From assembly GCF_001189915.1 (NCBI RefSeq), contig NZ_LFLS01000021.1, positions 45,409-109,408 of the forward strand: a stretch of 64,000 bases of DNA. Direction: 5' to 3'. The position numbers were made by a program, and so were the translations under genes. Shown piece by piece: positions 58,731-64,000 of this stretch (position 1 is its first letter; every line of letters begins with the position of its first letter). The notes below the pieces were generated by a model, which was not told the origin of the DNA, ran no database searches, and saw nothing but the letters and a program-made list of their open reading frames with translations. This stretch comes from Herbaspirillum autotrophicum. Its GTDB lineage: Bacteria > Pseudomonadota > Gammaproteobacteria > Burkholderiales > Burkholderiaceae_D.

Positions 58731-60803
58731 TCAGTTTTGCGGCGATACACCGGCCGGCATGGGTTCATAAGGAGTCTCGGCCACACTCACCTGCCCTGAG
58801 CGCCGCGCCTGCAACACGGTACGAATACCGAATACCAGCACGCTGATCAGCACCAGCATGAACATCGCTGCCAGTCCGGCGTCGACGTAATCGTTGAAAA
58901 TCACCTGCTGCATTTGCTCCACCGATTTGGCCGGCGCCAGCAACTTGCCTTCGGCCAGCGCGCTTTGATACTTGCTGGCATGGGCCAGGAAGCCGATGCG
59001 CGGATTGGCGTCAAACACTTTTTGCCAGCCGGCAGTCAGAGTGCAGATCAAAATCCAGACCGTGGGCACGATCGTGACCCAGGCAAAGCGGTCGCGTTTC
59101 ATCTTGAACAGGACGCAGGTTGCCAGAATCAGGGCAATACCGGCCAGCATCTGGTTGGAGATACCGAACAACGGCCACAAGGTATTGATGCCGCCGAGCG
59201 GATCGACCACGCCTTGATACAGGAAGTAGCCCCAGCCGGCCACGCACAGGCCGGTGGCGGTCAGACTGGCGACCCACGAGTCGGTACGTTTCATGGCCGG
59301 CATGAAGGTGCCCAGCAAATCCTGCAGCATGAAACGTCCGGCGCGGGTACCGGCATCGACTGCGGTCAGAATGAACAGCGCTTCAAACAGAATCGCAAAG
59401 TGATACCAGAACGCCATCATCGCCGTGCCGCCGGTAAAGCCCGACAGAATCTGCGCCATGCCGACTGCCAGCGTCGGTGCGCCGCCGGCGCGCGAGATGA
59501 TGGTGTGTTCGCCCACCGCCTGTGCGGTGTGGGTCAGCATTTCCGGCGTCAGATAAAAGCCCCATTGCGATACCGCCTGCGCCACCTGCTCCGGCGTAGT
59601 GCCGATCAGCGCCGCCGGACTGTTCATCGCGAAGTAAATCCCCGGTTCGATGCACGATGCGGCGACCAGCGCCATGATCGCCACAAAGGATTCCATCAGC
59701 ATCGCGCCATAGCCGATGAAACGCGCATGGCGTTCGTTTTCCAGCAATTTGGGCGTGGTCCCCGAAGCGATCAGCGCATGAAAACCCGACACCGCACCGC
59801 AGGCAATCGTGATGAACAGGAATGGGAACAAGGAACCGGACCAGACCGGGCCGCTGCCGTCGATGAATTGCGTCACCGCGTGCATCTTCAGATTCGGCGC
59901 GATAAAGATGATGCCGATTGCCAGGCCCAGAATGGTGCCGATCTTGAGAAAGGTCGACAGGTAATCACGTGGCGCCAGCAACAGCCACACCGGCAATACC
60001 GAGGCGATGAAGCCGTAGCCGATCAGCATCCAGGTCAATTCCTTGCCGGTGAAGGTAAACATCTGTGCAGTCACCGCATGTTCCTGCACATACTGGCCGC
60101 CGATGATGGCCAGCATCAGCAGCACAAAACCGATCAGAGATACTTCACCGACCCGGCCCGGACGCAGATAACGCGTATAGACACCCATGAACAACGCGAT
60201 CGGAATGGTGGCTGCCACGGTGAAGGTGCCCCACGGCGATTCGGCCAGCGCCTTGACCACGATCAGGGCCAGCACCGCCAGAATGATCACCATGATCATG
60301 AACGCGCCAAACAGCGCAATCACGCCCGGCACATGGCCCAGTTCGGACTTGATCAGATCGCCGAGCGAACGGCCGTCACGCCGGGTCGAAATGAACAGCA
60401 CCATGAAGTCCTGTACCGCGCCGGCGAACACGACGCCGGCCAGGATCCACAGCATGCCGGGCAAATACCCCATCTGCGCGGCGAGCACCGGCCCCACCAG
60501 CGGTCCGGCGCCGGCAATGGCGGCGAAGTGATGGCCGAACAAGACGTACTTGTTGGTCGGCACATAGTCCAGACCGTCGTTGAACTTGTAGGCCGGCGTC
60601 ATGCGCCCCGGGTCCAGGCTCAATACCTTTTCCGAAATATACAGGCTGTAGAAACGGTAAGCGATCAGGTAGACGCACACGGCGGCGATCACGATCCATA
60701 CGGCACTGATCGATTCGCCCCGTTGCAACGCCACGTAGCCGAGTGCGAACGCCCCGACCAGGGCCAGCGCAAGCCAGCCCAGCTTTGAAATTAACTGGTT
60801 CAT
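58731..60803 (-). CDS. cstA: carbon starvation protein CstA, pyruvate/peptide transporter
   Basis: A 690-residue inner-membrane protein with about 16-18 helices. Family signatures include YKFNDGLDYVPTNKYVLFGH, HFAAIAGAGPLVGPVLAAQM, GAVQDFMVLFISTRRDGRSL and GGINTLWPLFGISNQMLAGI. CstA and its relative BtsT import pyruvate with protons, and CstA also peptides. GGAGG lies before the ATG at 60803. It is transcribed with ybdD and is divergent from a Cache-domain kinase and LuxR-type regulator, which probably control it. Repeated GCGTAGTA-type sites fill the space between. Confidence 0.95.
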   Translation of the reverse strand: MNQLISKLGWLALALVGAFALGYVALQRGESISAVWIVIAAVCVYLIAYRFYSLYISEKVLSLDPGRMTPAYKFNDGLDYVPTNKYVLFGHHFAAIAGAGPLVGPVLAAQMGYLPGMLWILAGVVFAGAVQDFMVLFISTRRDGRSLGDLIKSELGHVPGVIALFGAFMIMVIILAVLALIVVKALAESPWGTFTVAATIPIALFMGVYTRYLRPGRVGEVSLIGFVLLMLAIIGGQYVQEHAVTAQMFTFTGKELTWMLIGYGFIASVLPVWLLLAPRDYLSTFLKIGTILGLAIGIIFIAPNLKMHAVTQFIDGSGPVWSGSLFPFLFITIACGAVSGFHALIASGTTPKLLENERHARFIGYGAMLMESFVAIMALVAASCIEPGIYFAMNSPAALIGTTPEQVAQAVSQWGFYLTPEMLTHTAQAVGEHTIISRAGGAPTLAVGMAQILSGFTGGTAMMAFWYHFAILFEALFILTAVDAGTRAGRFMLQDLLGTFMPAMKRTDSWVASLTATGLCVAGWGYFLYQGVVDPLGGINTLWPLFGISNQMLAGIALILATCVLFKMKRDRFAWVTIVPTVWILICTLTAGWQKVFDANPRIGFLAHASKYQSALAEGKLLAPAKSVEQMQQVIFNDYVDAGLAAMFMLVLISVLVFGIRTVLQARRSGQVSVAETPYEPMPAGVSPQN

Positions 60804-60904
60804 TGTTCTCCTCCCGTGCAGGGATGTCGGTAATTGAAATATTGTTTTTATGCTTGCCGGGAATACCAGCGCTTCCCGATCCGGCAAGCCACCCGCAGCA
60901 AGTG

Positions 60905-60978
60905 GCGTAGTATTTGACATCTGCGGATCGCCCACAAGCGGAGTACTACGCAGACCATCTACGTAGGATTGCGTAGTG
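60905..60978. promoter_or_regulatory. cluster of GCGTAGTA/CTACGTAG repeats between cstA and its kinase
   Basis: GCGTAGTA (60905-60912) and its exact inverse TACTACGC (60944-60951) are joined by CTACGTAG (60959-60966) and GCGTAGTG (60971-60978). Four related half-sites in 74 bases between divergent genes suggest binding of the LuxR-type regulator encoded downstream. Confidence 0.5.
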
Positions 60979-61010
60979 CGCCCCCAATGCCTTTATGTAG
61001 AATTCGCTGC

Positions 61011-62390
61011 ATGAAACTCAGACAAAAGATCATTTTTCTGGCAATTGCACCGTTGTTGCTGGCCTTGTGCGTGATCGCGCTGGTGGTGCGCCATCAGGCG
61101 GTACAGCTCGGGCAACAGCAACGGCAATCGGTCGAGACCGCTTATCTGGCCAGCAAGGATGCCGAACTCAAGCACTATGTCGATCTGGCCGCACGCGCGA
61201 TTGCGCATCTGTCCGAATCCGGCCGCGATGATGCCCGGATCAAGGAAGAGGCGATTCGCATTCTGGCGCGCCTTGACTACGGCAACGATGGTTATTTCTT
61301 TGTCTACGATCAACACGGAAAAAATCTGATGCACCCGCGCCAGCCTGAGCTGGAGGGCAAGAATTTGTGGGAATGGCGCGATGCCAGTGGCAGTCCGACC
61401 ATTCAGCATCTGATCGCACTGGCCAATCAGGGTGGCGGCTATGAGCGCTATCTGTGGCAAAAGCCATCCAGCCAGACGGTCGCCCCCAAGCTCGGTTATG
61501 TGGTGGCGATACCGCGCTGGGGCTGGGTGCTGGGAACCGGCATTTATCTCGATGATGTCGATGCCGCGCTGGAAAAGATCGATCAGCAAGTCTCGGGACA
61601 CATTCGTAAAACCATGTGGCTGCTGGCCGGCATTGCGATTCTGAGTGCGCTGGTGATTGCGCTGTCGGGCTGGCTGCTCAATATCAGCGAACACCGGGTA
61701 GCCGATGCCAAACTGAAACATCTGGCGCAACGCGTGGTGCGTTCGCAAGAGGAAGAACGCGCGCGTCTGTCACGCGATTTGCATGACGGCATCAGTCAGT
61801 GGCTGATATCGATCAAACTGCAAATCGAAGCCGCCGTGATCCGCCTCACCGGCTCTCCCGATCAAGCCATTGCAGCGCGGGTCGCACTGGAACGCACGGC
61901 ATTGCAGATCAATGACGTGCTGGGCGAAGTGCGCCGCATATCGCAGGATTTGCGGCCCGCCATTCTGGATGATCTGGGGCTGGCGGCGGCGCTGGAACAC
62001 TTATGCCAGGAGCGCAGCAGTCACAGCCAGACACCGATCCGTTTCAAGGCGGAAGCGGACGATGACACGCTGCCCAAAGGTGCCAATACGGTGTTGTTCC
62101 GCATTGCTCAGGAAGCCCTCACCAATATCGCCCGCCACGCCCATGCCAGTGAAATTTCCATGACGTTGCAGCGCGCTGCGCAGTCGATCATCCTGGAAAT
62201 CAGCGACAATGGCGTCGGCTTCGATCTGGAACAAATCAACAATAACCCGCAACGCGGCATCGGCCTGCGCAACATGGCAGAACGACTGGAAGCGGTCGAC
62301 GGTCATCTGGCGTTGCGCTCGTCAGCCGCCGGCACTACCGTCACCGCGCGTATTCCCTACCCTTTTGATCCGGCCCTTACTCATGTCTGA
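61011..62390 (+). CDS. Cache-domain sensor histidine kinase (NarX/UhpB-type core)
   Basis: The 459 residues comprise TM1 (IIFLAIAPLLLALCVIALVV), an extracytoplasmic single-Cache domain (residues ~35-200, with YFFVYDQHGKNLMHP and WGWVLGTGIYLDD), TM2 (~205-225), HisKA_3 with His258 in RDLHDGISQW, and an ATPase (IAQEALTNIARHA, ISDNGVGFD). Single-Cache sensors often bind small carboxylates; with cstA next door pyruvate is a plausible ligand. ATG 61011 follows shortly after TTATGTAGAAT. Its end overlaps the regulator gene by eight bases. Confidence 0.9.
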   Translation: MKLRQKIIFLAIAPLLLALCVIALVVRHQAVQLGQQQRQSVETAYLASKDAELKHYVDLAARAIAHLSESGRDDARIKEEAIRILARLDYGNDGYFFVYDQHGKNLMHPRQPELEGKNLWEWRDASGSPTIQHLIALANQGGGYERYLWQKPSSQTVAPKLGYVVAIPRWGWVLGTGIYLDDVDAALEKIDQQVSGHIRKTMWLLAGIAILSALVIALSGWLLNISEHRVADAKLKHLAQRVVRSQEEERARLSRDLHDGISQWLISIKLQIEAAVIRLTGSPDQAIAARVALERTALQINDVLGEVRRISQDLRPAILDDLGLAAALEHLCQERSSHSQTPIRFKAEADDDTLPKGANTVLFRIAQEALTNIARHAHASEISMTLQRAAQSIILEISDNGVGFDLEQINNNPQRGIGLRNMAERLEAVDGHLALRSSAAGTTVTARIPYPFDPALTHV

Positions 62391-63018
62391 AGCAACTGCA
62401 TCACGTATTACCCGCATCATGCTGGTCGACGACCATCCGCTGGTGCGTGACGGCCTGCGCGCGCGTCTGGAAGCGGTATCCGGCCTGCAAGTCGTGGCCG
62501 AAGCCGGTACTGCGGCGCAGGCATTGCAACAGGCAAAACTGCACACCATCGATATGGTGTTGATGGATATCAACATGCCCGGCGTCAACGGCATCGAACT
62601 GACGCGCCAGTTTCACAGCGACTTCCCGGAAATCGCGGTATTGATTCTGAGCATGCATGACAAGGGCGAATATGTGATGCAGTCGATTCAGGCCGGCGCC
62701 CGCGGGTATGTGCTCAAGGATGCCCCAAGTCAGGACATCATCCAGGCCATCGAAACCGTGATTTCCGGCGGCATCTATTACAGCGCCGCACTCGCCAGAA
62801 AAATTTCGCAACCGCTGGCCGCCGGCGAAGCACTGACGGCACGTGAGCATCAGATTCTGCAACACATCGCCAATGGCGAATCCAACAAGCACATCGCGCG
62901 TGAACTCGATCTCAGTGTGCGGACGGTGGAAACCCATCGCCTGAATATCAAGCGCAAACTGGGTATCGACGGTCTGGCCGAACTGATCAAGTTTGCGGTG
63001 GAGCAGCGGTATCAGTGA
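62383..63018 (+). CDS. LuxR/NarL-type response regulator
   Basis: The 211 residues comprise a receiver domain (MLVDDHPLVRDGLRARLEAV, Asp in VLMDINMPGVNG, Lys in YVLKDAPS) and a C-terminal LuxR helix-turn-helix (LTAREHQILQHIANGESNKH, then DLSVRTVETHRLNIKRKLGI). It overlaps the Cache kinase gene and is its partner. The likely target is the divergent cstA-ybdD operon through the repeats at 60905-60978. Its 3' end overlaps the opposing phosphatase gene by 32 bases. Confidence 0.92.
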   Translation: MSEATASRITRIMLVDDHPLVRDGLRARLEAVSGLQVVAEAGTAAQALQQAKLHTIDMVLMDINMPGVNGIELTRQFHSDFPEIAVLILSMHDKGEYVMQSIQAGARGYVLKDAPSQDIIQAIETVISGGIYYSAALARKISQPLAAGEALTAREHQILQHIANGESNKHIARELDLSVRTVETHRLNIKRKLGIDGLAELIKFAVEQRYQ

Positions 63019-63568
63019 GGTCCAGCACACTCACGCTGCCGTAAGCAATGGCATGCGGCGTGGCAGCCGCCAGGTGCGCCATACCGTTTGCCGATGAGGC
63101 GTGCAACGCCGCTTGCAGCAAGCGAATGCTGCCGGCGTGACAGATCACGATGAGGTCCGGCACCGCCAGCAAGCGCAAGTCCTGGTAACAGGCGCGGATG
63201 CGTTGCGCCATCTGCAACACGCTCTCGCCACCGCCGGGCCGGTAGTCCACCGGCTGCGCCGCCCAGGCGTCAATCGCGGCCTGTGCAATCTGGTCCCAGG
63301 CACACATTTCCCAGTCACCGAAATGCATTTCCGCCAGCCGCGCATCGTAATGTACCGGCCCGCCGTGCAATGCTTGCGCCAACGGTTCCGCGAGGCTGGC
63401 ACAACGTTGCAAAGGACTGGAAAACAAAGGTGCGCCATGCGGCAGATTGGGAATGAGCACCTGCAAAACGGCATCGCGCTCGCTGCTGCTTACCGCCACG
63501 TCGCTGCTGCCGTAGCACATGCCCGGCGGCACCAGTGTTTGCGAATGACGGATCAGATGGAGGCGCAT
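62987..63568 (-). CDS. cobC: histidine phosphatase, CobC-like (alpha-ribazole phosphatase)
   Basis: A 193-residue phosphoglycerate-mutase-type phosphatase. The catalytic RHS replaces the usual RHG in MRLHLIRHSQTLVPPGMCYG. LFSSPLQRCASLAEPLAQAL, LAEMHFGDWEMCAWDQI and VICHAGSIRLLQAAL are the family blocks. The YGSSDVAVS segment after RHS is typical of CobC enzymes that remove phosphate from alpha-ribazole phosphate in cobalamin assembly. It lies 21 bases behind cobS, which supports this. The symbol rests on context and similarity. Confidence 0.85.
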   Translation of the reverse strand: MRLHLIRHSQTLVPPGMCYGSSDVAVSSSERDAVLQVLIPNLPHGAPLFSSPLQRCASLAEPLAQALHGGPVHYDARLAEMHFGDWEMCAWDQIAQAAIDAWAAQPVDYRPGGGESVLQMAQRIRACYQDLRLLAVPDLIVICHAGSIRLLQAALHASSANGMAHLAAATPHAIAYGSVSVLDLTDTAAPPQT

Positions 63569-63589
63569 GGTGCGAGATTGACCCCGTGG

Positions 63590-64000
63590 TCAGAATTGCA
63601 GACTGGCCAGCAAGCCAAGATAGAAACCCACTTCACTCAACTGTTGTACGGCGCCGAGACAGTCGCCGGTATAGCCGCCAATGCGACGGCTGAATTTACG
63701 CGCCAGAAACAGCGTAGCCAACAAGGCCAGCAAGCCGCCGGCCACCATGGCCGGCCATGCCAGCCATCCCGTCACGGCGATGACCAGCGCGGCAATCAGC
63801 ACGGTGATGGCGGCAATCGCGAATTCGGCGGTGGACATCTGTTGCGCCAGCGGCTTGACCTTGCCCTCTTCCCGTACATACTCCATGCGCCAGATCAGGG
63901 CTGCAGCCAGAGCGCGCGACAAGGAATGTCCCAGCAATAAAGCCGGCATCACCTGTGCCGCCGGCAACGACGTCAGGGCCGCGACCTTGAGCGCCAGCAT
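63590..64000 (-). CDS. cobS: adenosylcobinamide-GDP ribazoletransferase, partial
   Basis: At least 136 C-terminal residues are visible; the gene continues beyond the right edge, so the methionine at the border is not necessarily its start. Hydrophobic helices (AIAAITVLIAALVIAVTGWL, AMVAGGLLALLATLFLAR) and the conserved C-terminal RIGGYTGDCLGAVQQLSEVG identify CobS. The enzyme joins adenosylcobinamide-GDP and alpha-ribazole to make cobalamin at the inner membrane. It precedes the cobC-like gene in the same operon. Confidence 0.9.
   Translation of the reverse strand: MLALKVAALTSLPAAQVMPALLLGHSLSRALAAALIWRMEYVREEGKVKPLAQQMSTAEFAIAAITVLIAALVIAVTGWLAWPAMVAGGLLALLATLFLARKFSRRIGGYTGDCLGAVQQLSEVGFYLGLLASLQF

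Noticed and set aside
1..64000. tRNA, rRNA, insertion sequences, integrases, toxin-antitoxin or restriction systems
   Set aside because: None recognised on either strand.

Overview
The window looks like one contiguous chromosomal stretch from a betaproteobacterium, most likely of the Oxalobacteraceae (Herbaspirillum/Herminiimonas/Collimonas-like). This is inferred from the GC-rich, evenly used codons, the gene families present (CstA-YbdD, RibH2 under an FMN riboswitch, YXWGXW proteins, many large hybrid kinases) and dense unidirectional operons. I saw no tRNA, rRNA, CRISPR array, insertion sequence or prophage.

Layout. 1-1.2 kb: a cut-off secreted protein and the remnant of a solute-binding protein. 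1.2-8.6 kb: a catabolic operon (enoyl-CoA hydratase, polyamine-type ABC transporter with fused permeases, acyl-CoA ligase, IclR regulator), followed by proC. 9.5-14.4 kb: MFS exporter, short AraC-type regulator, and a NarL-type regulator with its kinase. 14.4-17.6 kb: an uncharacterised biosynthetic operon (acyl-CoA dehydrogenase-like, PIG-L deacetylase, NodS-like methyltransferase, GT2). 17.8-21.4 kb: copper-storage-like protein, frameshifted DUF4186 gene, DUF4142 protein, CDF transporter, SemiSWEET and a glycine-zipper stress protein. 22-30 kb: poxB-like gene, GFA protein, a double hybrid kinase, pgi and a 52-codon gene. 30.2-35.8 kb: a KaiC-like ATPase between kinases and a receiver. 35.8-44.6 kb: AsmA and BrkB/YihY proteins, then a hybrid kinase-CheR-receiver kinase operon. 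44.7-52 kb: dodecin, small stress proteins, envelope proteins, nitronate monooxygenase/LysR. 52-58 kb: riboswitch-controlled ribH2, YbaL antiporter, HtpX, and a CheY-CheC-GGDEF operon. 58.4-64 kb: cstA-ybdD with a divergent Cache kinase/LuxR-type regulator, then cobC-like and cobS.

The most notable result is a recurring promoter-like sequence. A -35-like block ending in (C/T)TACA or TGACA is followed by exactly 17 bases and a -10-like block C(C/T)(G/T)A(C/T). It lies in the correct orientation upstream of the DUF4142, glycine-zipper, poxB, pgi, dodecin, two small-protein, BrkB-AsmA, KaiC-like and PIG-L/methyltransferase/GT transcription units. This suggests one alternative-sigma-factor (general-stress-like) regulon that ties together much of the accessory content and includes the uncharacterised glycan/lipid-like operon. 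The sigma factor itself is not in the window. These sites were found by eye; a genome-wide search would settle whether they are real.
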